A DNA stretch of 64,000 bases from Candidatus Thalassarchaeum betae (GCA_022448665.1 JAKUUO010000004.1:42267-106266); one strand, 5' to 3'. Counted from the first letter of the stretch, positions 37,259-48,228 are shown. The notes: generated by a model not told the origin, from the sequence alone. Numbers and translations are program-made.

Positions 37259-37573
37259 ATGCCAAGATTGAACAAGGCAGCTAGGGGCAAGCGTCGCTGG
37301 GTAGGGTTAACCCTCGTCTCAGAGGCTGCTTCACGCAGTGATTGTGAGGACATTTTCGCAGAGTTGCTCAGAGGAATTGAGTGGAAGTTATACGATCTCG
37401 TTGTCGAAGATGACGGTTTGATCAAGGCAATAGTCAGAGTCGGATTGTCTGATTGGAAAGAGGCCAACGGTCGTCTGAACTCCCATGAGTTCTGTGAGAC
37501 CGTCACGACTTCGGGAAAAATTAGACTCGTTCGCGGACGCCTCGGAATATCCCGGCCCCCACGCAGAAGCTGA
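37259..37573 (+). CDS. rnp2: RNase P protein component 2 (Pop5/Rpp14 family)
   Basis: 104 residues. The N-terminal KRRWVGLTLVSEAASRSDCEDIFAELLRG strand-helix and IKAIVRVGLSDWKEANGRL followed by TSGKIRLVRG match the Pop5 fold and its terminal 'SGTI+' motif. Pop5 pairs with Rpp30 and activates the RNase P RNA for pre-tRNA 5' cleavage. It lies 21 nt after the FtsZ-like gene, and its stop abuts the convergent fusion gene. The window thus holds two of the archaeal RNase P proteins (also at 14468). Confidence 0.75.
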   Translation: MPRLNKAARGKRRWVGLTLVSEAASRSDCEDIFAELLRGIEWKLYDLVVEDDGLIKAIVRVGLSDWKEANGRLNSHEFCETVTTSGKIRLVRGRLGISRPPRRS

Positions 37574-38950
37574 TTAGGCCACCCAACTCAGGGACTCCAC
37601 CTCATCAACGATCTCCACCCCAGATTCGCAATACAGTATCAGGTGACCATCCTCTGTCAGGCCTACCGGTCGTACCGACAAGCCCGACCTAGAGACGTGA
37701 GTCCCATAGGATAGTGATTCTGACAGCCCCCTCCAAGAGATTCGCAACAACTCCTCGCGGGTGATAGGTGAGACGGAAGGGCGTTCCTCGAAAAGCGAGG
37801 CCACAGCGGCGTCCACCATCTCAAAGACCTCCGAGGCTCTAGAAGGGCCAATGACATCCTCCCAACCGGCGATGCGGATTCCATCCAATGAGCCGCCTTT
37901 CCTGTTCAAGCCGATTCCTACTTTGACCCGGGAATTCCCGGTTCCTCCTTCCAGCAATACTCCTCCGAGTTTCGCACCGCCATCGGTCAGGATGTCATTC
38001 GGCCACTTCACATTGCACCGGAGTGCATCGGACACGACTGCTCCTATTGCAGTCTGGGTCAGTCCCGGTGAGTATTCTTCCACCACGTTGGATGGTATCA
38101 ACCAGGTGCACGCCAGATCCCCGGTCTCGGATTGCCATGAACTGCCTCTCCTGCCCCTGCCTGATATCTGGGAGAGGGACAGGACCCTCTGCCAACCAGG
38201 CTCCGATATCTTTTCGGCTTCATCCATGGTCGACCCGCATTCCTCTAGCACTATAGGGGGAGTTCCGGACCCCGGCCTCCAGTAGGATATGACTTCGAGA
38301 CTCTCGTCAGCGATCCTTGAACTAGCGAGGAGTCTCGAGGACCACCCCTCAGACTTCCAACTCTCAGGGCTGCTTGGACTCGGGGGGTCGGTTCTGTGCA
38401 GCATCACCACGAGACAGTCATCCCTAACTGTGGCAGAACCCAATTCACCAAGTAACAGATCAGACCAACCCCCGTCAGCGAGGTCACTCAACGATGCTTC
38501 TTCGATAGCCTCGAGCACTGGCTCTCCCTCTCTGGGGGGGCTCAGATAGGGGAGATTCCAGACTATCAGAGAGGAGTCTTCTGGGATTGACCAACCATCC
38601 TCACCCGGTCCGCCTTCACTAACGTTGATGAGATTGGACAATCCAGCCTTGCTGGAATTGCCCATAGTAGCTGCTACTGCGAACGGGTTGACGTCGCAAG
38701 CCTCTACTTCCCACCCAAGCGTGGCCAATAGAATGGAGATTGCACCAGACCCGCAACCAATCTCCGTAGCTAGGCCACCATGCCGCCTTAATCCGAGCAG
38801 AGCTCCGGCCAATAGGTTCGTGTCCTCACGCGGAGGGTAGACAGTGTGAGGGATATCCAATTCCCATGAGCCAACACCCTTGACTTCAAACCCAGTAATG
38901 ATCGAATCGGAGCCGATTTCATCCAGGCGTTCGCCCCCCACTCCCGACAT
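37574..38950 (-). CDS. Fusion of a HemK/Mtq2-like methyltransferase and biotin-protein ligase
   Basis: 458 residues. The N-terminal half is a Rossmann methyltransferase: SAM motif ATEIGCGSGAISILLA (61-76), CDVNPFAV and a catalytic NLPY (132-135) where HemK/Mtq2 enzymes have NPPY. The C-terminal half (from ~228) is a BirA-type ligase without a DNA-binding domain: GRGRRGSSW (264-272), KWPNDIL (315-321), K327 in AKLGGVLLE, and a small C-terminal SH3-like domain. The ligase would biotinylate the carrier protein encoded at 22497. The methyltransferase substrate is unknown; release factor aRF1 glutamine is the classic target of the family. Confidence 0.85.
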   Translation of the reverse strand: MSGVGGERLDEIGSDSIITGFEVKGVGSWELDIPHTVYPPREDTNLLAGALLGLRRHGGLATEIGCGSGAISILLATLGWEVEACDVNPFAVAATMGNSSKAGLSNLINVSEGGPGEDGWSIPEDSSLIVWNLPYLSPPREGEPVLEAIEEASLSDLADGGWSDLLLGELGSATVRDDCLVVMLHRTDPPSPSSPESWKSEGWSSRLLASSRIADESLEVISYWRPGSGTPPIVLEECGSTMDEAEKISEPGWQRVLSLSQISGRGRRGSSWQSETGDLACTWLIPSNVVEEYSPGLTQTAIGAVVSDALRCNVKWPNDILTDGGAKLGGVLLEGGTGNSRVKVGIGLNRKGGSLDGIRIAGWEDVIGPSRASEVFEMVDAAVASLFEERPSVSPITREELLRISWRGLSESLSYGTHVSRSGLSVRPVGLTEDGHLILYCESGVEIVDEVESLSWVA

Positions 38951-39122
38951 CTGGCATCACGCACCGGTGGAATTCTGAAAACCTTTATTCGTGAATGCCC
39001 GGGATGACCCACTTGTCTTCCCGGCCCCCCGGGGGATAAAGGCCCAGCGTAGCCGAGGCGTTGCCTGGACCGAAACGTTTTTCAACCCCCCCCCAGTCCG
39101 GCAAAAGCCCAGCACTTGCTAT

Positions 39123-39196
39123 GGGCCTGTAGCTTAGTCAGGTAGAGCGCCGGGCTTTTAACCCGGTGGCCGTGGGTTCGAATCCCATCAGGCCCG
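39123..39196 (+). tRNA. tRNA-Lys (anticodon UUU)
   Basis: 74 bases folding as a full cloverleaf: acceptor GGGCCTG (39123-39129) with CAGGCCC (39189-39195) and discriminator G39196; D-arm TAGC..AGTCAGGTA; anticodon stem CCGGG/CCCGG around loop CTTTTAA, anticodon TTT; T-arm GTGGGTTCGAATCCCAT. CCA is not encoded. There is no intron. It lies 48 nt before rpoH and may share its transcript. Confidence 0.97.
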
Positions 39197-39244
39197 CCTG
39201 ACAGCGCCTCAGGCCCACGGTTTTTGCCGGGTAGGGGGGCGACT

Positions 39245-39832
39245 ATGGCAGTGAAGAGTTCCACGAAAAAGCGTCTGATGGAACTCGGAATCTCCGAGCA
39301 ACACGCCCACAGGCTCGCTGACGATGCTAACATGGACACCATCAAGCGGATGACGGTCGACCAAGTCGCCAAGAAACTTGAACTCGAGACCGGCGACACC
39401 GATCTTGAGAATGTGATGGCCGTCATCAGGGAGCAGATGGCTTCCCGCAAGAGGAGCCGTACCGGCAGAGTCACCATCTCCCGCAAGGCCCTCTTGGACG
39501 CTGATATTCCTAAGGGGATTGACCGCTTCAACGTCCTCAACCACATCCTCGTCCCACACCATGAACTGGTCCCCCTAGAGGAGGAGGAGCAGACCCTGGC
39601 CCCATGGGGCTTACTGCAGAATCAACCTGATGGAGGTACCCGTCTGGCAAGGGAGTTGCTACCGAAGATTCTGATCACTGACCCTGCGGTCCAGGCCATT
39701 AAGGAGGCAGAGGAGACAGAGGATGACGAACTCCCAGCTGGATGGCTTACGAACAGGATAATACGTGTAGTCCGCCATAGCCGCTCAGCCGGCTCAAGCA
39801 CCGCTTACAGGCTGATAGTAGAGACCACTTGA
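39245..39832 (+). CDS. rpoH: RNA polymerase subunit H (Rpb5 homologue) with N-terminal HhH-like extension
   Basis: 195 residues from ATG 39245; typical archaeal RpoH is about 80. The last ~110 residues are the Rpb5 C-terminal assembly domain: FNVLNHILVPHHELVPL, LLPKILITDPAVQAI and NRIIRVVRHSRSAGSSTAYRLIV. The first ~65 residues (AVKSSTKKRLMELGIS...HRLADD) form a helix-hairpin-helix-like domain nearly the same as the start of RpoA'' in this operon. In the polymerase, RpoH sits at the DNA entry jaw. First protein gene of the operon; rpoB follows after 9 nt with a GGTGAG ribosome binding site. Confidence 0.93.
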   Translation: MAVKSSTKKRLMELGISEQHAHRLADDANMDTIKRMTVDQVAKKLELETGDTDLENVMAVIREQMASRKRSRTGRVTISRKALLDADIPKGIDRFNVLNHILVPHHELVPLEEEEQTLAPWGLLQNQPDGGTRLARELLPKILITDPAVQAIKEAEETEDDELPAGWLTNRIIRVVRHSRSAGSSTAYRLIVETT

Positions 39833-39841
39833 GGTGAGAAG

Positions 39842-42800
39842 ATGAAAGAGATAGTTCAGAGTTATTTCAAGCAGAGAAGCCTCGTCAACCATCAGTTGAT
39901 GTCCTACAATGACTGCATCCCTGCAGGGGATGGTCGACTCAGCAGGATGGAGAAAATAGTGCGCGGCATCCGCATAGGAACTGACGAGCCAGTCGAAGAT
40001 CTCCCCGGAGGAGAGGAGGGGGGCGGATGCATCAAACTCGACGTTCTCGATAAGGAGATTATAGTCCGCCTGAAGAACATCAAATTAGGTAGGCCCACTA
40101 TTCGCGAGGCCAATGGAGCAGAGCATCCAGCTACACCATTGGAGTGCCGCATTCGCAAACTGACTTACTTCTCGCCGGTGTACCTAGATTTCCGAATCCA
40201 CCGCGACGACATACCTCCAGATACGCCCGACGGGGACCTCGGGTACATCGAGGAGGAGGGCGTGCATATCGGCAACCTGCCGATTATGGTCCGCTCTGCT
40301 AGGTGTAACGTGCACGCCGACCATATCGATGAGAACAGAAAACTCTCTCCCCAGACCTCGGTCGAGGATGCCGAGCACATAACACAACTACTGCGCAAAT
40401 TCGGTGAGGACCCGCTCGACCCCGGCGGCTACTTCATCATCAACGGTACCGAGCGAGTCCTCATCTCAATGGAGGACCTAGCTCCAAACCGGGTCACCGT
40501 CGAGAAGAACAAGAAGTACGCGCATGAGACCGAGGTCGCCAAGATATTCTCCCAGAGGGACGGTGTGCGCAAGCCGATCAATGTCGAGAAGCGACGTGAT
40601 GGCATGCTGATGGCCAAGATTCCCAGCGCTGGTACGACGGCCATCCCAGTAGTACTCCTGATACGCGCTCTAGGGATGGAGAACGACAAGGAGATATTCG
40701 CTTCGATTGCAGGGCCGGTAGAGGCGATGAAATACACTGTGGCCAACCTTAACGAAGTCAAGGACAACGATGAGTACGGCGTCGAAACGGAGGAGGAGGC
40801 AGTAGCCTGGCTGGAGAAGAAGTTCGCCGCCGGCCAGCAGAGGGAGTACCGCGAGTCTAGGATTCAGAATCTGCTGGACAAGGAACTCCTCCCTCATCTA
40901 GGATCCTCTGTGGAGCACCGTGAGAAGAAAGCAATCTTCCTGGGACGCATCGTGCGACAGGTGCTCGAGATGGCCATCACCAGCCGAGACCCGAACGACA
41001 AGGACCACTACGCCAACAAGCGCGTCCGTCTGGCTGGCGACCTCATGGAGGATCTGTTCCGAGTCAGCATGCAGCAACTCGCTCGAGATCTCAAATACCA
41101 GCTCGAGCGACACCACAACCGAAAGCGCGAACTGAAAATTAACTCATGCTTGCGCCCGGATGTCCTGACTTCCAAGATCATGCACGCACTCGCGACAGGA
41201 AACTGGGTAGGCGGGCGTTCCGGAGTAAGCCAACTGCTGGACCGAACTACCTACATCGCAGCTCTTTCACACATGCGCAGGGTCACAAGCCCCTTGGTTC
41301 GCAGCCAGCCCCACTTCGAGGCGCGTGACCTGCACCCTACCCACTGGGGCAGACTGTGCCCCAACGAGACCCCCGAGGGTCAGAACTGCGGCCTCGTGAA
41401 GAACGCGGCCCAGATGATTGACGTCTCCGAGGAAGTGCCCGAGGATGACGTCAAAGAACTCCTGATGGAGGCGGGTGTGGACTCATCTCCAGAACAGTGG
41501 GCCGATGGCTCTAGGATACACGTCAATGGGGATATCTTCGGCCTTCACAAGAGGCCAACCAAACTCGTCCAGCGTATCAAGCGAAGCAGACGCTCTGGCA
41601 GGCTTCGTCCAGAGGTCAGCATCCGGCACGATTCGGCTAATCGTGATGTCTTCATCAACACCGATAGAGGCAGGATGCTGCGTCCGCTACTGGTCATCGA
41701 GCATGGTAGTCTGAAACTCTCCAAGTTTCACCTAGATAGCTTGCGAACGGGCGATTTGACCTTCTCAGATCTAATCTCAACAGGAGTCGTCGAGTGGGTT
41801 GACGCCGAGGAGGAGGAGGACTTGCTGATAGCCCCTCGTCCATTCGACCTGCCGTCCACCTCTCCAAAACACGGTAGGCCAATCAATCCCGAGAAAGTTG
41901 AGTGGTTGAACCTAGGTGAGGAAGAGATATCGGAAGCCAAACTGAGGGTCGAGGTCCAACTCTCCAACGGCGATTCCGTCTATGAGGAGTTCAGCCGGCC
42001 TCTCAACTACTACCAAGAGAACATGGATGCACTCAGGAGGAAACAGAACAAGGACAACTCCGTCCTCGTCTACACTCACGTCGAGATCGACCCACAACTC
42101 ATTCTTGGTGTGTGTGCTTCCCTTGTCCCCTACCCTGAGCACAACTCAACTCCCCGCGTCACTGGCGGGACGGCAATGGTCAAGCAGAGTCTAGGATTGC
42201 CCAGTGCCAACTTCCGTCTCCGCCCCGACACCCGCGCTCACATAATGCACTATCCTCAACAGTCGATAGTTGGAACGCGCGCTATGGAGTCGACCAATTT
42301 TAACAACCGTCCGGGCGGCCAGAATTTCGTCGTAGCCATCATGAGCCAGCACGGTTACAACATGCAAGACGCGGTCATCATGAATCGCGCATCTGTCGAA
42401 CGCGCTCTCGCGCGTTCAGCCTTCATACGCACTTACAACGCCGAGAACAAGCGCTTCCCTGGTGGGCAGGAGGAGCGAATAGAGGTGCCAGGCACCGGCC
42501 TCGACGAAGTCAAGGGGCTGAAGCAATGGGACAGCTACTCCCATCTCGAGAGGGATGGCTTACCGGTTCCTGAGGAGTGGGTATCCACCCTAGACAAGTC
42601 CGAAAAGACAGTTCTGGTCGGCAAGACCAGCCCACCTCGTTTCCTCGAGGAGGCTCACGGCGCCTTCCTGCAAGCCCAAGAGAGGAGGGAGTCGTCGATG
42701 CTGGTGCGTCACGGCGAGGAAGGCTGGGTCGACAACGTGTTCGTAACAGAGTCACTTGACTCGGGTCGTCTGGTGAGGATTACACTCAGGACTAACAAGA

Positions 42801-43555
42801 TTCCCGAACTCGGTGACAAGTTCGCTAGCCGTCACGGGCAGAAGGGTGTGATTGGCCGACTCGTCAACGAGGAGGACATGCCTTTCACAGTCGATGGCGT
42901 CATCCCCGACCTCCTGATCAACCCTCACGCAATCCCTTCGCGAATGACAGTCGCCCACGTGCTAGAGATGATCGGTGGCAAAGTTGGTTCTATGGAGGGT
43001 CGCAAAATTGACGGTACTGCCTTCACAGGAGAGAAGGAAGACTCCCTGCGAGCAGGACTCCTGCGAAACGGATTCAATCACACCGGTCGCGAGACCATGG
43101 TCAACGGCGAGACCGGTGAAGACTACACTGCCGACGTGTTCGCCGGTGTCATCTACTACCAGAGGCTGCACCATCTGGTCAGCAGCAAGCTGCACGCCCG
43201 TAGCCGTGGGCGCGTCCAGATATTGACTCGCCAACCGACCGAGGGTCGCGCCCGGCAGGGTGGACTGAGGTTCGGCGAGATGGAGCGCGACTGCCTGATA
43301 TCCCACGGTGCGTCCATGGTCATCAAGGACAGGCTGTTGGACGAATCTGACGGCTGGAACCTGATGGTCTGTAACACATCAGGCTGCGGGCATATCGCCT
43401 ACTACGACTGGAAGAGGAGGACCACGGTCTGCCCATATTGCGGGGACCGCTCAGACGTCCACACCGTTCAGACTTCCTACGCATTCAAGTTGCTGCTCGA
43501 CGAGATGAAGAGTCTCGGTGTGGCTATGAGGCTGGAGCTGGGGGACCGAAGATGA
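39842..43555 (+). CDS. rpoB: RNA polymerase subunit B (single, unsplit Rpb2 homologue)
   Basis: 1,237 residues, one continuous chain, unlike methanogens and halophiles where it is split into B' and B''. Conserved segments include GYFIINGTERVLISMED, LAPNRV, HPTHWGRLCPNETPEGQNCGLVKN, HNSTPRVTGGTAMVKQSLGLP, GYNMQDAVIMNRASVERA, KFASRHGQKGVIGRL and the clamp zinc site CNTSGCGHI...CPYCGD. It forms half of the active-site cleft. GGTGAG precedes the ATG by 4 nt. The TGA overlaps the A' start by 4 nt. Confidence 0.97.
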   Translation: MKEIVQSYFKQRSLVNHQLMSYNDCIPAGDGRLSRMEKIVRGIRIGTDEPVEDLPGGEEGGGCIKLDVLDKEIIVRLKNIKLGRPTIREANGAEHPATPLECRIRKLTYFSPVYLDFRIHRDDIPPDTPDGDLGYIEEEGVHIGNLPIMVRSARCNVHADHIDENRKLSPQTSVEDAEHITQLLRKFGEDPLDPGGYFIINGTERVLISMEDLAPNRVTVEKNKKYAHETEVAKIFSQRDGVRKPINVEKRRDGMLMAKIPSAGTTAIPVVLLIRALGMENDKEIFASIAGPVEAMKYTVANLNEVKDNDEYGVETEEEAVAWLEKKFAAGQQREYRESRIQNLLDKELLPHLGSSVEHREKKAIFLGRIVRQVLEMAITSRDPNDKDHYANKRVRLAGDLMEDLFRVSMQQLARDLKYQLERHHNRKRELKINSCLRPDVLTSKIMHALATGNWVGGRSGVSQLLDRTTYIAALSHMRRVTSPLVRSQPHFEARDLHPTHWGRLCPNETPEGQNCGLVKNAAQMIDVSEEVPEDDVKELLMEAGVDSSPEQWADGSRIHVNGDIFGLHKRPTKLVQRIKRSRRSGRLRPEVSIRHDSANRDVFINTDRGRMLRPLLVIEHGSLKLSKFHLDSLRTGDLTFSDLISTGVVEWVDAEEEEDLLIAPRPFDLPSTSPKHGRPINPEKVEWLNLGEEEISEAKLRVEVQLSNGDSVYEEFSRPLNYYQENMDALRRKQNKDNSVLVYTHVEIDPQLILGVCASLVPYPEHNSTPRVTGGTAMVKQSLGLPSANFRLRPDTRAHIMHYPQQSIVGTRAMESTNFNNRPGGQNFVVAIMSQHGYNMQDAVIMNRASVERALARSAFIRTYNAENKRFPGGQEERIEVPGTGLDEVKGLKQWDSYSHLERDGLPVPEEWVSTLDKSEKTVLVGKTSPPRFLEEAHGAFLQAQERRESSMLVRHGEEGWVDNVFVTESLDSGRLVRITLRTNKIPELGDKFASRHGQKGVIGRLVNEEDMPFTVDGVIPDLLINPHAIPSRMTVAHVLEMIGGKVGSMEGRKIDGTAFTGEKEDSLRAGLLRNGFNHTGRETMVNGETGEDYTADVFAGVIYYQRLHHLVSSKLHARSRGRVQILTRQPTEGRARQGGLRFGEMERDCLISHGASMVIKDRLLDESDGWNLMVCNTSGCGHIAYYDWKRRTTVCPYCGDRSDVHTVQTSYAFKLLLDEMKSLGVAMRLELGDRR

Positions 43556-46500
43556 GCGCGCGCGATGCAGCCAAGATCCCGAAGAGGATCGAGTCGATTA
43601 AGTTCGGTTTGTTGGACCCCAACGAGATTCGTAAGATGTCCGCTGTCGAAATCAAGACCGCTGACACCTACAAGGACGACGGGCACGCGTACAAGCAGGG
43701 GCTGATGGACCCCAAGATGGGAGTTATCGACCCCGGGATTCGCTGTGAGACCTGCGGCAACAAACACGAGGAGTGCCCAAGTCACTTCGGACACATCGCG
43801 CTGGAACTACCGATAATCCACATCGGCTTCACTAACCTCCTGAAGACATCGTTGAAATCAACCTGCAACACCTGTAGCAAGGTGCTTCTGCACAGTTCCG
43901 CTGAGACCCACCCCCTCGATCCTGAGAAGTCCGAGCAGGACTACTACAGGGACCGCGTCCATGACATCATGGTCAAGCACGGAGTCGGCTCCCGCGAGTT
44001 CAAGACCATCATCAAAGACATTGAGAAGGAGTGCGCCCACAAGAGGAGGGCCATCTGCATGCACTGTGGTGCTGAGCAAGGCAAGATAGTCCTGGACAAG
44101 CCTTCCACATTCAAGGAGAAGAAGGCCGACAAGGGGGAGCACAAACTCAACGCTAGGGATATCCGCGAGTGGCTAGAGAGGATTCCCGACGAGCACCTGA
44201 TATTCCTCGGGATGGACAAGGACTCCAGCCGTCCCGAGTGGGTAATCATGAAGGTTCTTCCAGTACCTCCAATCACGGTCCGTCCCTCGATTACTCTCGA
44301 CAGCGGTGACCGCTCCGAGGATGACCTAACTCACAAGTTAGTAGACGTCCTCAGAATCAACCAGCGTCTGCGTGAGAACCGCGACGCTGGCGCCCCTCAA
44401 CTCATCGTCGAGGACCTCTGGGAACTGCTGCAGTACCACTGCACCACCTACTTCGACAACCAGACCAGCGGAATCCCTCCTGCTAGGCACCGCTCTGGAC
44501 GACCCCTCAAAACCCTCGCCCAGCGACTGAAAGGCAAGGAGGGCCGGTTCCGGAGCAACCTCTCCGGCAAGCGCGTCAACTTCTGCGCGCGCACGGTGAT
44601 TAGCCCCGACCCCAACCTTGGCATCAACGAGGTCGGTGTGCCGACAAAGACGGCTAAGGAGCTCACCGTGCCAATTAGGGTGACCAGCCGCAACCGCGAG
44701 CAGTTGCGACAGATGGTCATGCGTGGTCCCGATGTGCACCCCGGCGTCAACTACATCGTGCGCGGGGACACCTTCCGAGTGCGAATCACTGATAAAACCA
44801 AGTTCATCTGGTCCGGCTTCCGATGCCTTAACCCAGATTGCAATGCCGGCAGTGAGGACGAGCCTTATACCGGCTACCGGCCTGACCTCAACGAGGTTCT
44901 GCCTGCCCCGAACTTCCTACCCGGTCTTGAACTCAAGCGCCAGATGCGCCGGAACTCTATCGGCGAACTCGAGGAGGAGTGGGGCGTTGACTTGGAGGGG
45001 ACAATCACCAATCTCAAGGGCGAGGACGACCGTGGCCGACCCCTGCCCGAGACCGACCCCAAGGCGGTAATCCACAACAGATGGAAGTGGGAACACTCCA
45101 ACCCAGAAGACTACTTCCCCGACCATCTAGAAGTGTCTTGCCCGCACTGCGGCAGTCCCGAGATCGAGGATGAGTACGGCAACACACTCCAGACCGAGAT
45201 CGAGGACAGGCTGAGCACGCTCGATAGGGACAACAACCCGAAGCCCGGCGTTATCGTCGAAAGGCATCTGATTGACGGTGATGTGGCGATATTCAACCGT
45301 CAACCCTCGCTTCACAGGATGTCCATGATGGTTCACGAAATTCGCGTCATGTCCGGCAAGACCTTCCGATTCAATCTGGCTGACTGCACACCGTACAACG
45401 CTGACTTCGATGGCGACGAGATGAACCTACACGTCATCCAGAGCGAGGAAGCGCGCGCAGAGGCCAAGATACTCATGCGCGTGCAGGAGCACATAATCAC
45501 TCCTCGCTATGGAGGCAGTGTCATCGGAGGGATCCACGACCACATCTCCGGAGCCTATCTACTGACTCACGGCGACCGGATCCTACCCAAGAACCTGGTT
45601 CTGGAGATTCTCGGTGCCATCGGCTGGGACGGCGACCTCCCTGAAGAAGTCCAGAAGAACGGCACTGTGGGATACCGCGGGACCGACGTGTTGAGCCTCA
45701 TTGTACCAGCCGGATTCAAGCTGCAGTACACCAGCCGCTCCGGTGACGAGGTCAATGTCTCCGAGGGTAACATCATCAGCGGCACCATAGACAAGCGCGG
45801 CATTGGCGCCGAGGACGGACGCCTCCTCGACGCGGTGGTCCAGACCCACGGCTCCGATGCCGGCGCTGAGTTCCTGAACAGGATGACCAAGATGACAATC
45901 GCGATATGCACCGCTATGGGATTCACCACTGGCATCGACGATGAGGACCTGCCACCAGAGGCAATCGCCGAGATCGCTGATATCAACCGTAGGGCCAGTG
46001 ACGAGGTTGACGCTGAGTTGGCGAAGTTCGGCAAGTCCGGCCGCGGTTACGAGGCTCGCCCAGGGAGGACCCCTCTGGAGACGCTCGAGGAGAATATCCT
46101 CCAAATCCTCGACCAAGGCAAGGCCGAGTCCGGAGAGGTGGCCAAGAACAACCTTGGCGACGATAACCCGGCCGTTATGATGGCTGTCTCCGGAGCCCGT
46201 GGCTCGATGGACAACCTCGCGATGATGGCCGGCTCCATCGGCCAGCCCAAGGTTCGTGGCAAACGCCTTGAGCGTGGTTATCAGGATCGCGTCCTAGCTC
46301 ACTTCCCCCGCGGAGTGAAGGGCTCTCAGGAGAAGGGCTTCGTTTCTTCTTCGTTCAAGCGCGGACTGGAGCCGACCGAGTTCTTCATGCTCTCCGTGTC
46401 CGGCCGTGAGTCTCTCGTCGACACCGCTGTCAGAACCAGCAAGTCCGGCTACATGCAGCGCCGCCTCATCAACGCCATGGATGACCTAAAGGTCTCCGAT

Positions 46501-46647
46501 GACGGGATGAACTCGGTGCGTAACACGGCGAACCGCATCATTCAGTTCGAGTACGGTGAGGACGGCATAGACCCCACTCGTAGTCGCAAGGGCTCCCCAT
46601 TCGACGTCGTTCAGGTGCTCGACGACGCTCTCGGAGGTGAGGGCTGA
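43552..46647 (+). CDS. rpoA1: RNA polymerase subunit A' (N-terminal part of Rpb1 homologue)
   Basis: 1,031 residues from ATG 43552, which overlaps the rpoB stop; the frame is open further upstream but only inside rpoB. It holds the catalytic Mg-binding loop [10 protein letters not shown], the rudder and lid region [26 protein letters not shown], zinc sites [18 protein letters not shown] and CNTC...CMHCG, and [13 protein letters not shown]. It overlaps rpoA'' by 1 nt (46647). Split of A into A' and A'' is normal for archaea. Confidence 0.97.
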   Translation: MSARDAAKIPKRIESIKFGLLDPNEIRKMSAVEIKTADTYKDDGHAYKQGLMDPKMGVIDPGIRCETCGNKHEECPSHFGHIALELPIIHIGFTNLLKTSLKSTCNTCSKVLLHSSAETHPLDPEKSEQDYYRDRVHDIMVKHGVGSREFKTIIKDIEKECAHKRRAICMHCGAEQGKIVLDKPSTFKEKKADKGEHKLNARDIREWLERIPDEHLIFLGMDKDSSRPEWVIMKVLPVPPITVRPSITLDSGDRSEDDLTHKLVDVLRINQRLRENRDAGAPQLIVEDLWELLQYHCTTYFDNQTSGIPPARHRSGRPLKTLAQRLKGKEGRFRSNLSGKRVNFCARTVISPDPNLGINEVGVPTKTAKELTVPIRVTSRNREQLRQMVMRGPDVHPGVNYIVRGDTFRVRITDKTKFIWSGFRCLNPDCNAGSEDEPYTGYRPDLNEVLPAPNFLPGLELKRQMRRNSIGELEEEWGVDLEGTITNLKGEDDRGRPLPETDPKAVIHNRWKWEHSNPEDYFPDHLEVSCPHCGSPEIEDEYGNTLQTEIEDRLSTLDRDNNPKPGVIVERHLIDGDVAIFNRQPSLHRMSMMVHEIRVMSGKTFRFNLADCTPYNADFDGDEMNLHVIQSEEARAEAKILMRVQEHIITPRYGGSVIGGIHDHISGAYLLTHGDRILPKNLVLEILGAIGWDGDLPEEVQKNGTVGYRGTDVLSLIVPAGFKLQYTSRSGDEVNVSEGNIISGTIDKRGIGAEDGRLLDAVVQTHGSDAGAEFLNRMTKMTIAICTAMGFTTGIDDEDLPPEAIAEIADINRRASDEVDAELAKFGKSGRGYEARPGRTPLETLEENILQILDQGKAESGEVAKNNLGDDNPAVMMAVSGARGSMDNLAMMAGSIGQPKVRGKRLERGYQDRVLAHFPRGVKGSQEKGFVSSSFKRGLEPTEFFMLSVSGRESLVDTAVRTSKSGYMQRRLINAMDDLKVSDDGMNSVRNTANRIIQFEYGEDGIDPTRSRKGSPFDVVQVLDDALGGEG

Positions 46648-48215
46648 TGGTAGTCAAGAGCGCCACAAAGAAGAAGCTCATGGATCTCGGCATAGCCGAG
46701 GAATTCTCCCACAAGCTTGCCGATGACCGCAAGTGGGATGACGTGAAGATTCTCACTTCCGGGCAGATTGCGCAGATTTGTGGAATCGACTCGGGAACGG
46801 CCCAAGAGATATACACTGTGATGGAGGCCTCCGCCAAGCCGTCTAGGGCCGCTACGACTGAGAAGACCATTGTGCGGCGCAGGGCGGTCTCTAGGCGCCG
46901 CAAGAAGAAGGCTCTGCCCATGCAGGAATACGATCCGGAAGCTAAGATGAGGCAGATTCTTCGCAACTTGGACATCGATGACGAGATTTACCAGCAGCTG
47001 CAGGAACTCTCGATTGAGATGAATATCAACCTGACTCCGCGCATCCTCAACGACTTGACCGAAGGCGTCCGAGCTCGTGGCAGCAACAGTCTCAGCCGCG
47101 CTGATGCCGAGAAGGTGCTGATGACCGCAAGTACGTTCCTAGCCAAGGCCAGGGCCGACCCGTATGAGGCCGTTGGCATTACCACTGCCCAATCCATAGG
47201 GGAGCCGGGCACGCAGATGACGATGCGTACCTTCCACTACGCCGGAGTGGCCACCGTGAACGTGACTCAGGGTTTGCCCAGGATCATCGAGATCGTGGAT
47301 GCCCGCAAGGTCCCTAAGACCCCGACCATGCTGATATATCTTGAAGAACTGAATTTGAAGGGTAAGCCGTTGAACACCAACGAGAAGGCGGTTCGCAAGC
47401 TCGCCGCCGGGATCGAGATGACCACCACTGGCGACATCGCAGCTATCGATGTCGAGATCACGCAGCGCCACATCAACCTGCAGCTCATCGCTTCCAACCT
47501 CAGACTCAAGGGCATGAATGGGGCCGAGGTCAGGGACAAGCTGTCCCGGGCTCTCCGGCTCTACATTCAGGCCGACAACGAGGACCGCCCGAAGGTCTTG
47601 ACGATCATTCCGGGTGTCTCTAAGGAGGAGGATCTCGCTACCTTGGCTAGCGACCCCCCTACATACACCGCGCTCCTAGCACTTGAAGACAAGATCAAGA
47701 AACTGCGTCTGAAGGGCCTGCCCGATGTGATTCGCGCCAATGTTCAGGGCCCCAGCAGAGAGACTGGCGAGTACTACATCTCCACCATTGGCTCCAATCT
47801 GGCTAGGGTCAGTGAGTTTGCCGGAGTGGACAGAGGGAGGACCTACACCAACAATATCACCGAAATACACGGATATCTCGGAATCGAGGCTGCCAGGCAG
47901 GCTATAATCAACGAGATGTCCGACACGCTCGAGGGAGCCGGACTCGAGGTCGACATCCGCCATCTTCTGACTGTCTCGGACGTGATGACCAGCGAAGGAG
48001 CGGTCCGAGCGATAGGCAGGCACGGAGTCAGCGGCAGCAAGCACAGCATCCTCGCTCGCTCCGCCTTCGAGGTAACCGTAACCCACTTGCTTCAGGCCGG
48101 GGTCATCGGAGAGAGGGACGAGCTCAGAGGAGTCACCGAGAACATCATCGTAGGTCAACCCGTTGCACTCGGCACTGGAAGCGTCGACCTGTACTACATC
48201 CCTGAGAATGTTTGA
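46647..48215 (+). CDS. rpoA2: RNA polymerase subunit A'' with an N-terminal HhH-like extension
   Basis: 522 residues; usual archaeal A'' is about 380-400. The conserved C-terminal part starts near residue 100 and shows [27 protein letters not shown], bridge/trigger-loop residues, and [20 protein letters not shown]...[15 protein letters not shown]. The first ~55 residues ([26 protein letters not shown]...QIAQICGI) closely match the RpoH N-terminus, and a basic Arg/Lys linker [12 protein letters not shown] follows. GGAGGTGA 6 nt upstream is a strong ribosome binding site. No intein signature is present in the extra sequence. Confidence 0.96.
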   Translation: MVVKSATKKKLMDLGIAEEFSHKLADDRKWDDVKILTSGQIAQICGIDSGTAQEIYTVMEASAKPSRAATTEKTIVRRRAVSRRRKKKALPMQEYDPEAKMRQILRNLDIDDEIYQQLQELSIEMNINLTPRILNDLTEGVRARGSNSLSRADAEKVLMTASTFLAKARADPYEAVGITTAQSIGEPGTQMTMRTFHYAGVATVNVTQGLPRIIEIVDARKVPKTPTMLIYLEELNLKGKPLNTNEKAVRKLAAGIEMTTTGDIAAIDVEITQRHINLQLIASNLRLKGMNGAEVRDKLSRALRLYIQADNEDRPKVLTIIPGVSKEEDLATLASDPPTYTALLALEDKIKKLRLKGLPDVIRANVQGPSRETGEYYISTIGSNLARVSEFAGVDRGRTYTNNITEIHGYLGIEAARQAIINEMSDTLEGAGLEVDIRHLLTVSDVMTSEGAVRAIGRHGVSGSKHSILARSAFEVTVTHLLQAGVIGERDELRGVTENIIVGQPVALGTGSVDLYYIPENV

Positions 48216-48228
48216 ATGAGGGCTGAAA

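Noticed and set aside
39020..39060. GC-rich run (CCCCCCGGGGG) before tRNA-Lys as a terminator
   Set aside because: It could form a short stem, but the loop is too tight and there is no T-tract; I could not support a call.
46647..46980. Intein or insertion at the start of RpoA''
   Set aside because: The extra N-terminal sequence has no intein splice motifs and matches the RpoH N-terminus, so it is a domain extension.
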